NCBI RefSeq assembly: GCF_009729855.1
Contig: NZ_WODA01000023.1
Location: 248,001 to 312,000, forward strand
Length of the DNA stretch: 64,000 nucleotides
Source of the DNA: Agromyces luteolus
Lineage (GTDB): Bacteria; Actinomycetota; Actinomycetes; Actinomycetales; Microbacteriaceae
Reading direction: 5' to 3'
A program made the position numbers and the translations under genes. The notes beneath the pieces were generated by a model, which searched no databases, was not told where the DNA came from, and saw nothing but the letters and a program-made list of their open reading frames with translations. Of this stretch, positions 22,879 through 31,106 are shown piece by piece. Position 1 is the stretch's first letter, and every line of letters starts with the position of its first letter.

Positions 22879-23517
22879 CGCCGCCCCGCCGACCGCCGAG
22901 CGGGTCGCGTCAGGCGTGCGGGTCGCGTCGCGCGAGCGGGTCGCGAGCGGCGGGAGGCCGCAGGCGTCCGCGAAGTGCTCAGAACGGATGCCGAGCGCGA
23001 TGTTCCCGCGCGCGGTCGCGTTCATGAGGCCGACCTTCGCGCTCAGCTCGACCATCGCGGCCGGCCCGAGCTCGGCGAGGAGGGCCGCCGACAGCTCGTC
23101 GGTCACCGCGACCGGCGTCGCGCACATCGCCTCGGCGTACTCCATCACGCGCCGCTCGAGCGGCGTGAAGACGGATGACTCGCGCCACTGCGGCACCTCG
23201 CGCGCCTTCTCCTCGTCGAGGCCGTGGTCGTGCGCGAGGAAGTAGTGGAAGTCGAGGCAGAAGCTGCACCCGATCGCGGCGGCGGCGGCCATCGCGGCGT
23301 ACGAGCCGAGGTTCGCGTCGAGCGCGCTCCACCGCTCGGCCTTCCGCCCGATGCCCATGAGGTCGAACAGCACCCGGCGGTTGTGCCACATGACGCCGAC
23401 GGAGTCGGGCACGCGGCCGATCATGCGGCGGGCGCCGAGCTTCGCGAGCGCGCCGATCGGGCCGGTCAGCTCGGCGGCGGGGATGCGGGTCGTCGTGGTT
23501 GCGCTGGTGGCGGTCAT
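22876..23517 (-). CDS. Carboxymuconolactone decarboxylase/AhpD-like protein, SigJ-linked
   Basis: A 213-residue all-helical CMD-family protein. The redox motif IGCSFCLDFHYF (about 82-93) has the CxxC-like pair with a downstream histidine typical of AhpD-like peroxidase partners. CMD genes paired with SigJ/ECF41 sigma genes are a known arrangement, and the neighbouring sigma gene begins 10 nt downstream. The promoter at 23557-23584 carries the SigJ-type hexamers, so the gene is probably induced by the sigma factor it precedes. The C-terminal tail (RDATRTPDATRS) is encoded by an 18-bp tandem repeat and looks dispensable. The start has a GGAGAG ribosome-binding site. Confidence 0.88.
   Translation of the reverse strand: MTATSATTTTRIPAAELTGPIGALAKLGARRMIGRVPDSVGVMWHNRRVLFDLMGIGRKAERWSALDANLGSYAAMAAAAAIGCSFCLDFHYFLAHDHGLDEEKAREVPQWRESSVFTPLERRVMEYAEAMCATPVAVTDELSAALLAELGPAAMVELSAKVGLMNATARGNIALGIRSEHFADACGLPPLATRSRDATRTPDATRSAVGGAA
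22900..22953. repeat. 18-bp tandem repeat, three units
   Basis: GCGGGTCGCG recurs at 22900, 22918 and 22936, exactly 18 bp apart, with partly conserved sequence between. It encodes the six-residue repetitive tail of the CMD protein without breaking the frame. Confidence 0.6.
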
Positions 23518-23556
23518 GGTGGTCTCTCCAACGTCTCGGAACGGGTCGATGACATG

Positions 23557-23584
23557 CAGACACCGCGCAGGCGAGGGCTGTGAC
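23557..23584 (-). promoter_or_regulatory. SigJ-type promoter of the CMD-sigma operon
   Basis: On the minus strand, GTCACA (23584-23579), 16-nt spacer, TGTCTG (23562-23557). It is preceded by GGAT, as at 58633. The predicted start near 23550 gives a leader of about 33 nt. Confidence 0.65.
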
Positions 23585-23689
23585 ATCCGCTGTGCGCCGC
23601 CGAACGGGGTGACACCGCGACCGACCCGCGCAAGGGCTGGCCCGGCCCTCAGCCCGGGCGTACGTTGGGGACAGAACGAGGAGGTTCGC

Positions 23690-25651
23690 GTGAGCAGCAC
23701 CCGAGAGTCCGCCGCATCCCCCGTCACCCAGGTCGACGAGCAGGAATCCCGAGCGGTCGCCGAGGCCGCGCGGGAGCAGGAGTGGCGCAAGCCGAGCTTC
23801 GCCAAGGGCCTGTACCTGGGGCAGTTCGACCTGTCGCTCATCCATCCGCACCCGAGGCCCGACGCCGAGCGGGTCGAGCGCGGCGAGGCGTTCCTCGCCG
23901 ACCTCGAGGCGTTCCTCCGCACGGTCGACGTCGCCGAGATCGAGCGCGAGGCCCGCATCCCCGACGCCGTCTTCCAGGGCCTCGCCGACCTCGGCGCCTT
24001 CGGCATGAAGATCCCCGTCGACTACGGCGGGCTCGGCCTCGGCCAGATCTACTACAACCACGCGCTGACCATGATCGGGTCGGTGAACGCGAGCATCGGC
24101 GCGCTGCTGTCGGCGCACCAGTCCGTCGGCGTGCCCGAGCCGCTCATGCTCGCCGGCACCGAGGAGCAGAAGCGGCGTTGGCTGCCTCGGTGCGCGGCCG
24201 GCGCGGTCAGCGCGTTCCTGCTCACCGAGCCCGAGGTCGGCTCCGACCCGGCGCGCCTGCAGGCGACCGCGGTGCCGAGCGAGGACGGCGCCGAGTACGT
24301 GCTCGACGGCACGAAGCTCTGGACGACCAACGGCGTCGTGGCCGAACTGCTCGTCGTGATGGCGCGCGTCCCGAAGTCCGATGGCCATCGCGGCGGCATC
24401 AGCGCCTTCATCGTCGAAGCGGATGCCCCGGGCATCACGGTGCACAGGCGGAACGCGTTCATGGGCCTCCGCGGGCTCGAGAACGGGCTCACGTCGCTGA
24501 CAGGCGTCCGAGTTCCCGCCGAGAACCTCGTCGGGCAGGAGGGGCAGGGGCTGAAGATCGCGCTCACGACCCTGAACGCCGGGCGGCTCGCCATCCCGGC
24601 GATCTGCGCCGGCGCCGGCAAGTGGAGCCTGAAGATCGCGCGCGAGTGGTCGGCGGCGCGCGTGCAGTGGGGGCGGCCGGTCGGCGAGCACGCCGCGGTC
24701 GCGCACAAGATCGCGTTCATCGCGGCGACGACGTTCGCACTCGAGGCGGTCGTCGACCTCTCGGGCATGCTGGCCGACGAGGACCGCAAGGACATCCGCA
24801 TCGAGGCGGCACTCGCGAAGCTCTGGGCCTCCGAGATGGGATGGCGCATCGCCGACGAGCTCGTGCAGATCCGAGGCGGGCGCGGCTTCGAGACGGCCGA
24901 ATCGCTCCGAGCCCGCGGCGAGCGCGCCGTCGGCGCCGAGCAGCTGCTGCGCGACCTCCGGATCAACCGCATCTTCGAGGGCTCGACCGAGATCATGCAC
25001 CTGCTCATCGCGCGCGAGGCCGTCGACGCGCACCTGACCGCGGCCGGCGACCTGATCGATCCGAAGCTCGAGGTCGCCGATCGGCTGAAGGCCGCCGTCT
25101 CGGCGGGCGGCTTCTACGCGCGCTGGCTGCCGCAGCTCGTCGCCGGCAAGGGCGACCTGCCGACGGCCTACGACGAGTTCGGCCCGCTGGCGACGCACCT
25201 GCGCTACGTCGAACGCACGAGCCGCAAGCTCGCCCGCGCCACCTTCTACGGCATGGCGCGCTGGCAGGGCGGACTCGAACGCCGGCAGGGGTTCCTCGCC
25301 CGCGTCGTCGACATCGGCGCCGAGCTGTTCGCCGTCGCCGCCTCGTGCGTGCGCGCCGAGATGATCGGCGCCGACACCCCCGACCAGCGCAGGTCGGCGT
25401 TCCAGCTCGCCCACACGTTCGCCGAGCAGTCCCGCCACCGCACCGAGCGGCTGCTCCACGAGCTCTGGGACAACACGGACGCCACCGACGAGCGACTCGC
25501 GTCGCGCGTGCTCGACGGCGACTACGCGTGGCTGGAGGACGGGATCCTCGACCCGAGCGAGGGCACCGGCCCCTGGATCACCGAGGCGATCCCGGCGGAC
25601 GCGACGGAGGACGTCCACCGGCGGGTGATCGCGCCAACCCAGGAGGCCTGA
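23690..25651 (+). CDS. Acyl-CoA dehydrogenase family protein
   Basis: A 653-residue FAD-dependent acyl-CoA dehydrogenase, much longer than the usual 380-400 residues. The N-terminal helical domain starts near 40. The FAD/substrate blocks include FLLTEPEVGSDPARLQATA and YVLDGTKLWTTNGVVAEL, and QIRGGRGFETAESL with ILRDLRINRIFEGSTEIMHL (about 395-440) forms the C-terminal catalytic helical domain. An extra helical extension follows to the end. Large members act on long-chain acyl-CoA in beta-oxidation; chain length cannot be read here. The GTG start has a GAGGAGG ribosome-binding site, with TACGTT as -10 box about 24 nt upstream. Confidence 0.9.
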   Translation: MSSTRESAASPVTQVDEQESRAVAEAAREQEWRKPSFAKGLYLGQFDLSLIHPHPRPDAERVERGEAFLADLEAFLRTVDVAEIEREARIPDAVFQGLADLGAFGMKIPVDYGGLGLGQIYYNHALTMIGSVNASIGALLSAHQSVGVPEPLMLAGTEEQKRRWLPRCAAGAVSAFLLTEPEVGSDPARLQATAVPSEDGAEYVLDGTKLWTTNGVVAELLVVMARVPKSDGHRGGISAFIVEADAPGITVHRRNAFMGLRGLENGLTSLTGVRVPAENLVGQEGQGLKIALTTLNAGRLAIPAICAGAGKWSLKIAREWSAARVQWGRPVGEHAAVAHKIAFIAATTFALEAVVDLSGMLADEDRKDIRIEAALAKLWASEMGWRIADELVQIRGGRGFETAESLRARGERAVGAEQLLRDLRINRIFEGSTEIMHLLIAREAVDAHLTAAGDLIDPKLEVADRLKAAVSAGGFYARWLPQLVAGKGDLPTAYDEFGPLATHLRYVERTSRKLARATFYGMARWQGGLERRQGFLARVVDIGAELFAVAASCVRAEMIGADTPDQRRSAFQLAHTFAEQSRHRTERLLHELWDNTDATDERLASRVLDGDYAWLEDGILDPSEGTGPWITEAIPADATEDVHRRVIAPTQEA

Positions 25652-25736
25652 CCGCGGGTGCCGACCACAGCGCTTTCCGAGCGGACGCCGCTACGCTCGG
25701 ATGAGTCCACCGAGTCCTGGAGGAGTCGAGCACCCC

Positions 25737-25799
25737 GTGCCCAACCCCGTCGATGGTCCCCGACGCGTCCCGGCGCGTCCTGCTGAGGCACGGTCGTGA
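25737..25799 (+). CDS. Proline-rich 20-residue leader peptide upstream of the CNNM pair
   Basis: A short reading frame starts at GTG 25737 after AGGAG (25721-25725) and encodes MPNPVDGPRRVPARPAEARS, with five prolines in twenty residues. Its TGA stop overlaps the GTG start of the transporter gene at 25796 by 4 bp, so translation is coupled. An in-frame ATG at 25701 would extend it to 32 residues with nine prolines, but that ATG lies only 3 nt after the TACGCT -10 box (25692-25697) and is probably untranscribed. Leader peptides whose proline codons stall ribosomes at low magnesium control Mg2+ transport genes in enterobacteria. A similar role here is only an analogy. Confidence 0.45.
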   Translation: MPNPVDGPRRVPARPAEARS

Positions 25800-27160
25800 C
25801 CACGGCCCTGCTGCTCCTCCTGATCGGCCTCGTGCTGACCGCCGCGATCATCGCCGCGAACGGCTACTTCGTCGCGCAGGAGTTCGCGTACATGTCCGTC
25901 GACCGCGCACGGCTGCGCGCTCGCGCCGAACAGGGCGACGCGGCCGCGGAACGCGCGCTCGCGGTCACCCGGCGCACGTCGTTCATGCTCTCGGGCGCCC
26001 AGCTCGGGATCACGGTCACCGGCCTGCTCGCCGGGTACGTCGCCGAGCCGTTCATCGGCGAGTCGCTCGGAGCGCTCCTCGGCGGCGTCGGCGTGCCGCC
26101 GGCCGTCGGCATCTCGATCGGCACCGTGCTCGCGCTCGCGCTCGCGACGGTCGCGCAGATGATCTTCGGCGAGCTGTTCCCGAAGAACCTCGCCATCGCG
26201 AACCCGGAACCGCTGGCGCGCGGGCTCGCCCGATCGACGCAGGTCTACCTCGGCGTGTTCGGATGGCTCATCAGCCTGTTCGACGCGGCATCCAACGCCG
26301 TGCTCCGCCTCATCCGCGTCGAGCCCGTGCACGACGTCGACTCGAGCGCCACCGCGGAGGACCTCGAGCACATCATCGACGACTCCCGGGCGAGCGGCGA
26401 CCTCCCCGACGAGCTGTCGATCCTGCTCGATCGCATCCTCGACTTCCCCCGTCGCGACGTGGAGCACGCCATGGTCCCGCGGGTGCGCGTCGACGTCGTC
26501 GCACCCGACACGCCGATCGCCGACCTGCGGACGATCATGGCGAGCGGGCACACGCGCTACCCGGTGATCGGCGACCGCGAGGAGCCCATCGGCGTGGTGC
26601 ACCTCGCCGACGTGATGCGCGCCGACCCGGACGACCGTCGCGCGGTGCGCGAGATCATGCGCGACCCGCTCGTCGTGTCGACGCTGATGCCGCTGCCCGA
26701 CGCGCTCGACGCGCTGACGGGAACCCGGAACGAGCTCGCGTGCGTCATCGACGAGTACGGCGGCTTCAGCGGCGTCGTCACGATCGAGGACCTCGCGGAG
26801 GAACTCGTCGGCGAGATCGCCGACGAGCACGACGTCGACACGACGGCCGGCGCCGAACGCGATGCGGACGGCGTCTGGGTCATGGACGGCGACGTGCACC
26901 TCGACGAGGTCGCGCGCATCATCGGCCGCGGGCTGCCGCGCGGCGACTACGAGACGATCGCGGGCCTCATGATCGCGGAGCTCCGCGGCCTGCCGGGGCC
27001 GGGCGAGGTGGTGGAGGTCGAGCTTCCCGTGACCGGCGCGGACCTCGCCGAGCAGGACGAGCCGGAGGCGGCCCGCCTGCGCATCGAGGCCGCCGAGATC
27101 GACCGTCACGTGCCGTCCGTCGTGAGGGTCGCCCTCATCGAACCGGAGGTCGAGCGATGA
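25796..27160 (+). CDS. CNNM/CorC-type hemolysin family transporter (DUF21-CBS-CorC_HlyC)
   Basis: A 454-residue membrane protein. The N-terminal DUF21 domain (about 1-190) has several membrane helices and the motif LSGAQLGITVTGLLAGYVAEP. A CBS-domain pair spans about 215-335 (MVPRVRVDVVAPDTPIADLR...IDEYGGFSGVVTIEDLAEELVGEI), and a CorC_HlyC domain lies at the C-terminus. This is the architecture of CNNM/CorC Mg2+-linked (probably Na+/Mg2+ exchange) transporters; older names call it hemolysin. It overlaps the second DUF21 gene by 4 bp (ATGA), so the two probably form a heteromeric complex. The upstream proline-rich mini-ORF may control it. Confidence 0.9.
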   Translation: MTTALLLLLIGLVLTAAIIAANGYFVAQEFAYMSVDRARLRARAEQGDAAAERALAVTRRTSFMLSGAQLGITVTGLLAGYVAEPFIGESLGALLGGVGVPPAVGISIGTVLALALATVAQMIFGELFPKNLAIANPEPLARGLARSTQVYLGVFGWLISLFDAASNAVLRLIRVEPVHDVDSSATAEDLEHIIDDSRASGDLPDELSILLDRILDFPRRDVEHAMVPRVRVDVVAPDTPIADLRTIMASGHTRYPVIGDREEPIGVVHLADVMRADPDDRRAVREIMRDPLVVSTLMPLPDALDALTGTRNELACVIDEYGGFSGVVTIEDLAEELVGEIADEHDVDTTAGAERDADGVWVMDGDVHLDEVARIIGRGLPRGDYETIAGLMIAELRGLPGPGEVVEVELPVTGADLAEQDEPEAARLRIEAAEIDRHVPSVVRVALIEPEVER

Positions 27161-28182
27161 ACCCGTGGATCGTGATCCCGGTGACCGTCGGGCTCATCGT
27201 GCTCAGCGCCTTCTTCGTGATCATCGAGTTCGCGCTCATCGGGGCGCGACGCCACCGGCTCGAGCAGGACGCCGCCGGCAGCGCATCCGCGCGCGCGGCG
27301 CTGCGCGGCATGAACGAGCTGACCATCATGCTGGCGGGGGCGCAGCTCGGCATCACCGCCTCGACCTTCGCGCTCGGCGCCGTCACGAAACCGGCGGTGG
27401 ACGAGTGGCTCGGTCCGGTGTTCCTCGGTTGGGGGCTGCCCGAATGGCTGGCCGGCGGCGCCGCGTTCGCGCTGGCATTGCTCATCGTCACGTTCCTGCA
27501 CCTGGTCGTCGGCGAGATGGCGCCGAAGTCCTGGGCGATCGCACATCCGGAGCGGGCCGCGAAGCTCATCGGCCTGCCCTCCCGCGGCTTCATCCGCGTC
27601 TTCCGGCCGTTCCTGCTGTGGGTGAACCGGATCGCCAACGCGCTCGTGGCGAGGACCGGGGTCGAGCCCGTCGATCGCGCCGCCGTCGGCGGGCGCGACG
27701 CCGACACCATCCGCAACCTCGTCGAATACTCTTCGCAGGTCGGCGTGCTCGAGCCCGAGCTGCGCTCGCAGATCACCGAGGTGATCGCACTGCAGGAGCT
27801 CACCGTCGACGACATCACCAGGCCCGACGGCGCTCCGACGGCCGCCCCAGCGGATGCCACGGTCGCCGACCTCCGCGAGGCGGCACTGGCATCCGGGCAC
27901 CTGCGCATCCTGCTCGACGACGGCACCGGTCGGATGACGGACGTCGTTCACGTCCGCGACACCCTGCTCGCCGCCGACGGCGAGCGCGCTGCCGAATTCG
28001 CGCGTCCCGCCTTCCGGGTCGACGCGGCGATCCCCGCCTACGAGCTCCTCCGCCGCATGCGCGAGGAGCAGGTGCAGCTCGCCGTCGTCGAGCGCGACGG
28101 CGAGCTGCTCGGCATCGTCACGCTGACCGACGTGATCCAGCGCGTGCTGCCGGTCGCCGGGGAGCTGCCCGAGAACCGGTGA
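27157..28182 (+). CDS. Second CNNM/DUF21-CBS protein
   Basis: A 341-residue partner of the preceding protein. The DUF21 membrane domain (about 1-180) has NELTIMLAGAQLGITASTFALGAV and the intracellular motif VVGEMAPKSWAIAHPERAAKL. A CBS pair spans about 205-330, ending LGIVTLTDVIQRVLP. It lacks the C-terminal CorC_HlyC domain present in its neighbour, so the pair is asymmetric. Such tandem genes are common in actinobacteria and are thought to act together in divalent-cation homeostasis. The start codon overlaps the previous stop, showing co-translation. The gene converges on the mutarotase operon with only 6 nt between. Confidence 0.88.
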   Translation: MNPWIVIPVTVGLIVLSAFFVIIEFALIGARRHRLEQDAAGSASARAALRGMNELTIMLAGAQLGITASTFALGAVTKPAVDEWLGPVFLGWGLPEWLAGGAAFALALLIVTFLHLVVGEMAPKSWAIAHPERAAKLIGLPSRGFIRVFRPFLLWVNRIANALVARTGVEPVDRAAVGGRDADTIRNLVEYSSQVGVLEPELRSQITEVIALQELTVDDITRPDGAPTAAPADATVADLREAALASGHLRILLDDGTGRMTDVVHVRDTLLAADGERAAEFARPAFRVDAAIPAYELLRRMREEQVQLAVVERDGELLGIVTLTDVIQRVLPVAGELPENR

Positions 28183-28188
28183 CCGCGG

Positions 28189-28566
28189 TCAATCCAGGTG
28201 GAAGATCTCCGGGAGCTCCATCCACCACTCGCCCTCCGCGCGCTCGGCGAACGGCCGCTGCAGCGGCTCGCACACCGACCACCACTCCTGGGTCGTCGGG
28301 TCGGCGGCGATCGCGGCCATGTCGGCATCGAGGTCGTCGCCGACGTACTCCATGTAGGCGAAGAGCACGTCGCCGTGGCGGTAGATCGAGTAGTTGCGGA
28401 TGTTGCTGAGCGTGAGGCGCTCGAGCACCTTCGGCCACACGTCGGCGTGGAGTCGCTCGTACTCCTCGCGGTGCTCGGCAGGCAGGCCGATCACCGAGGC
28501 GAGGCGGCGCACGCGGGTGACGCCGGTGCCGCGAGTCGGCCCGGTGATCGGCGTCTCGCCGCTCAC
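28189..28566 (-). CDS. L-rhamnose/L-fucose mutarotase-type protein
   Basis: A 125-residue ferredoxin-like protein of the RhaM/COG3254 family. It has HREEYERLHADVWPKVLERLTLSNIRNYSIYRHGDVLFAYMEY at about 40-82, with the family His and Tyr residues, and ends WWMELPEIFHLD. These enzymes interconvert alpha and beta anomers of 6-deoxy sugars, speeding their entry into oxidation. The GTG start at 28566 overlaps the upstream SDR stop (GTGA). That makes this the last gene of a four-gene operon with a 2-keto-3-deoxy-sugar-acid dehydrogenase, a diketo-acid hydrolase and a lactonase. The operon context favours L-fucose or its homologues over L-rhamnose. Confidence 0.85.
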   Translation of the reverse strand: MSGETPITGPTRGTGVTRVRRLASVIGLPAEHREEYERLHADVWPKVLERLTLSNIRNYSIYRHGDVLFAYMEYVGDDLDADMAAIAADPTTQEWWSVCEPLQRPFAERAEGEWWMELPEIFHLD

Positions 28567-29330
28567 GCGCGGGCTCCCGCTGCGCGCGCACGGACGTGCG
28601 TGACGCCGCCGTCGACCTCGAGCGCGGTACCCGTGGTCGAGCCCGAGCGGGGGCTCGCGAGGTAGGCGATCGCGCCGGCGACCTCCTCCGGGGTGACCAT
28701 GCGCCCGGTCGCCTGGCGCGCATCGAGCGCGGCACGTTCGGCGACGGGGTCGGCGAAGCCCTGCAGCATCCGCTCGACGAACGGCGTCGACACGGTGCCG
28801 GGGCTGACGCAGTTCACGCGGATGCCGTCGCCGACGTGGTCGGTCGCCATGGCGTAGGTCAGCCCGAGCACGGCGCCCTTCGACGCCGAGTACAGGGCGC
28901 GCTGCGGCAGTCCGTTGAGCGCTGCGATCGAGCAGAGGTTGACGACGGATGCCGCCTCCGAGCGCCGCAACCATGGCAGCGCCGCCGCGGTGACGCGGGC
29001 CATCCCGGTGACGTTGACGTCGAGCACGCGCGCCCATTCGGCGTCGTCATTGTCCTCGACCGTGCCGACCGCGCTGATGCCCGCATTGTTCACGACCACA
29101 TCGATGCCGCCGAGGCGCTCGGCGATCACCGCGACGGCGTCCGCGATCGAGGCACGGTCGGTGACGTCGGCGGCGAAGCCGACGAGCGGTTCGGGCAGGC
29201 CGTCGACGCTGCGGTCGAGGACGGCGACGCGCGCGCCGCGCGCGGCGAGCTCCTGCGCGGCGGCGAGGCCGATGCCCGATGCACCGCCGGTGACGACGGC
29301 GACGAGGCCGTCGAACTCCGCGGCGGTCAT
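28563..29330 (-). CDS. SDR, probable 2-keto-3-deoxy-L-fuconate 4-dehydrogenase
   Basis: A 255-residue classical SDR. The cofactor site is VVTGGASGIGLAAA (about 12-25), Asp39 in VAVLDRS favours NAD+, the NNAG block is at 81-84, and the Tyr-Lys pair is in LYSASKGAVLG (about 147-157). In the non-phosphorylative L-fucose and L-rhamnose routes an SDR of this type oxidises the C4 hydroxyl of the 2-keto-3-deoxy acid to the 2,4-diketo acid. The diketo-acid hydrolase that would follow is encoded directly upstream, with a 4-bp ATGA overlap. Specific substrate is inferred from the operon, not from residues. Confidence 0.8.
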   Translation of the reverse strand: MTAAEFDGLVAVVTGGASGIGLAAAQELAARGARVAVLDRSVDGLPEPLVGFAADVTDRASIADAVAVIAERLGGIDVVVNNAGISAVGTVEDNDDAEWARVLDVNVTGMARVTAAALPWLRRSEAASVVNLCSIAALNGLPQRALYSASKGAVLGLTYAMATDHVGDGIRVNCVSPGTVSTPFVERMLQGFADPVAERAALDARQATGRMVTPEEVAGAIAYLASPRSGSTTGTALEVDGGVTHVRARAAGARA

Positions 29331-30181
29331 GCCTGCACCAGTTTCTGGCCGGCGCGGCCCAGGCCGTCGATCTCGAGCTCGACGGTGTCGCCGTCGCGCA
29401 GGTACGGCGTGCCCGGGAGGCCGAGCGCGACCCCGGCGGGGGTGCCCGTGTTGATGACGTCGCCCGGCTGGAGCACCATGTACTGGCTCAGGTACCAGAT
29501 GACGTGCGCGACGGAGAAGAGCATGTTCGCGGTCGAGCCGTCCTGACGGAGCTCGCCGTTGACCCAGAGGCGCAGGCCGAGCTGCTGCGGGTCGCCGACC
29601 TGCTCGGCGGGCACGAGGTCGGGGCCGAACGGGTTGAACGTCTCGCAGCTCTTGCCCTTGTCCCACTGGCCGCCGCGCTCGAGCTGGAACTCGCGCTCGG
29701 AGACGTCGTGCGAGACGGCGTAGCCGGCGACGTGGGCGAGGGCGTCGTCGGGCGAGTCGAGGTACCGAGCGGGCGTGCCGATCACGACGCCGAGCTCGAC
29801 CTCCCAGTCGGTCTTCGTCGAGTTCCTCGGGATCAGCACGTCGTCGTTCGGGCCGACGATCGTGTACGGGTCCTTCATGAAGATCACGGGCTCCGCAGGC
29901 AGGGCCGCGCCGGTCTCCTCGGCATGGTCGCGATAGTTCAGGCCGATGCAGACGATCTTGCCGGGGCGTGCGATGGGCGCGCCGACGCGCGACGCGTCGC
30001 CGGCGAACTCGGGGAGCGTGTCCAGCGCCTCGCGGATGCGCGCGACGCCGTCGGCGGCGAAGAACGCGCCGTCGTAGTCGGCCGTGACGCCGCGGGCGTC
30101 GAGCACGCGGTCGCCGACGCGCACGACGGGCACCTCCTTGCCGGGGGCGCCCAGGCGGGCGAGGGTGAAGCTGTCGGTCAT
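29327..30181 (-). CDS. FAH-family hydrolase, probable 2,4-diketo-3-deoxy-L-fuconate hydrolase
   Basis: A 284-residue fumarylacetoacetate-hydrolase-family enzyme. KIVCIGLNYRDHAEETGA (about 83-100) opens the catalytic domain. Metal ligands are expected in the glutamate-rich strand TDWEVELGVVIG (about 130-141) and in the AVSHDVSEREFQ segment. In the LRA6-type diketo-hydrolase route this enzyme splits 2,4-diketo-3-deoxy-L-fuconate to pyruvate and L-lactate. Its coupling by 4-bp overlaps to a lactonase upstream and an SDR downstream fits that route precisely. A second, longer FAH-family protein at 37931 probably performs a different reaction. Confidence 0.82.
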   Translation of the reverse strand: MTDSFTLARLGAPGKEVPVVRVGDRVLDARGVTADYDGAFFAADGVARIREALDTLPEFAGDASRVGAPIARPGKIVCIGLNYRDHAEETGAALPAEPVIFMKDPYTIVGPNDDVLIPRNSTKTDWEVELGVVIGTPARYLDSPDDALAHVAGYAVSHDVSEREFQLERGGQWDKGKSCETFNPFGPDLVPAEQVGDPQQLGLRLWVNGELRQDGSTANMLFSVAHVIWYLSQYMVLQPGDVINTGTPAGVALGLPGTPYLRDGDTVELEIDGLGRAGQKLVQA

Positions 30182-31041
30182 CGTGTGCCTTCCGTGTCGG
30201 GGAGCGAGTAGAACCGGCGGGCGGTGCCGGAGAGGATGAGGTCGCGGTCGTGCGCGTCGAGTCCGTCGACGAGCGCGGCGATGCCCGAGAACACGCGCTC
30301 GTAGCCGCCCGCGATGAGCGAGACCGGCCAGTCGCCGCCGTACATCAGCCGGCCGGGGCTGAACACGTCGAGCGCGTGGTCGAACACCGGGCGGACGGTC
30401 TCGACGGTCCAGTCGCCCGGGTCGCCGATGGCCGAGTAGAGGCCGGAGACCTTCGCGTGCACGCGGGGGTTCTCGGCGACCTTCGCGATGAGCGAGGCCC
30501 ACGGTTCGTGATCGGCCGCACCGATCGGCGGCTTGTTCAGGTGGTCGAGCACGAGGTCGAGGTCGGGGTGCTTCTCCGAGATCTCGAGCACCGCTTCGAG
30601 GTGCTCGGGCAGCACGCCGACGACGTCGAACGGCACGCCCGCGGCCTCGAGCACGCCGAGGCCGGCGTCGACGTCGTCGCGCAGCAGCCAGTGGGGGTCA
30701 GGCCGGTCGTGGATGAGGTTGCGGATGCCGCAGAGCAACGGACGCCGTCGCAGCTCCTCGAGCCGCTCCGCGGCGCGCTCCGGCTCGTGCAGCGGCACGT
30801 ATCCGACGATGCCGACGACGACGGGTTCGCTCGCTGCGACCTCGAACATGAGGTCGGTGTCCTCGTCGTCGTCGGCCGACTGCACGAGCACGGTTCCGGT
30901 CACCCCGGTCGCGGCGAACGACGGGAGCACCTCGCCCATGCCGATCGACCGGTACAGCACGCCGGCCTCCGGCGTCAGCCAGGAGTAGGTCGCCCGCTCG
31001 AGGTCCCAGACGTGCTGGTGGGAGTCGATGATGCCGCTCAT
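30178..31041 (-). CDS. Amidohydrolase family sugar lactonase, probable L-fucono-lactonase
   Basis: A 287-residue member of the amidohydrolase_2/COG3618 family. The metal motif is DSHQHVWDLERATYSWL (about 6-22). Later histidines in VLDHLNKPPIG (about 165-175) and the aspartate in YGGDWPVSL (about 246-254) complete the site. Family members with this opening hydrolyse L-fucono-, L-galactono- or L-rhamnono-lactones and 2-pyrone-dicarboxylate. Its place as first gene of the operon, after a likely shared regulator site, fits ring opening of the lactone made by the aldo/keto reductase at 31828. Translation is coupled to the FAH-family gene. Confidence 0.82.
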   Translation of the reverse strand: MSGIIDSHQHVWDLERATYSWLTPEAGVLYRSIGMGEVLPSFAATGVTGTVLVQSADDDEDTDLMFEVAASEPVVVGIVGYVPLHEPERAAERLEELRRRPLLCGIRNLIHDRPDPHWLLRDDVDAGLGVLEAAGVPFDVVGVLPEHLEAVLEISEKHPDLDLVLDHLNKPPIGAADHEPWASLIAKVAENPRVHAKVSGLYSAIGDPGDWTVETVRPVFDHALDVFSPGRLMYGGDWPVSLIAGGYERVFSGIAALVDGLDAHDRDLILSGTARRFYSLPDTEGTR

Positions 31042-31065
31042 GCCGCCTCCTTGCGGTTGGTGCTG

Positions 31066-31081
31066 AAAGGTCTGATGACTT
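31066..31081. promoter_or_regulatory. Candidate FadR-type operator, copy A
   Basis: AAAGGTCTGATGACTT lies between the divergent lactonase operon and the GntR gene, over the expected -35 region of the latter. It matches AAAGGTTAGATGATTT at 32832 in 13 of 16 positions. Confidence 0.55.
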
Positions 31082-31094
31082 CGCGCAGACCACC

Positions 31095-31100
31095 TATGCT
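31095..31100 (+). promoter_or_regulatory. -10 box for leaderless GntR gene
   Basis: TATGCT ends 6 nt before the ATG at 31107. The in-frame GTG at 31101 would not be transcribed. Confidence 0.5.
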
Positions 31101-31106
31101 GTGCGC

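Noticed and set aside
22900-22953. Possible CRISPR or direct-repeat array
   Set aside because: The units are 18 bp with no distinct spacers and lie within a reading frame; no cas genes are present.
25701-25799. The longer 32-residue version of the leader peptide
   Set aside because: Its ATG lies only 3 nt after the -10 box, so it is probably upstream of the transcription start. The 20-residue version with a ribosome-binding site is preferred.
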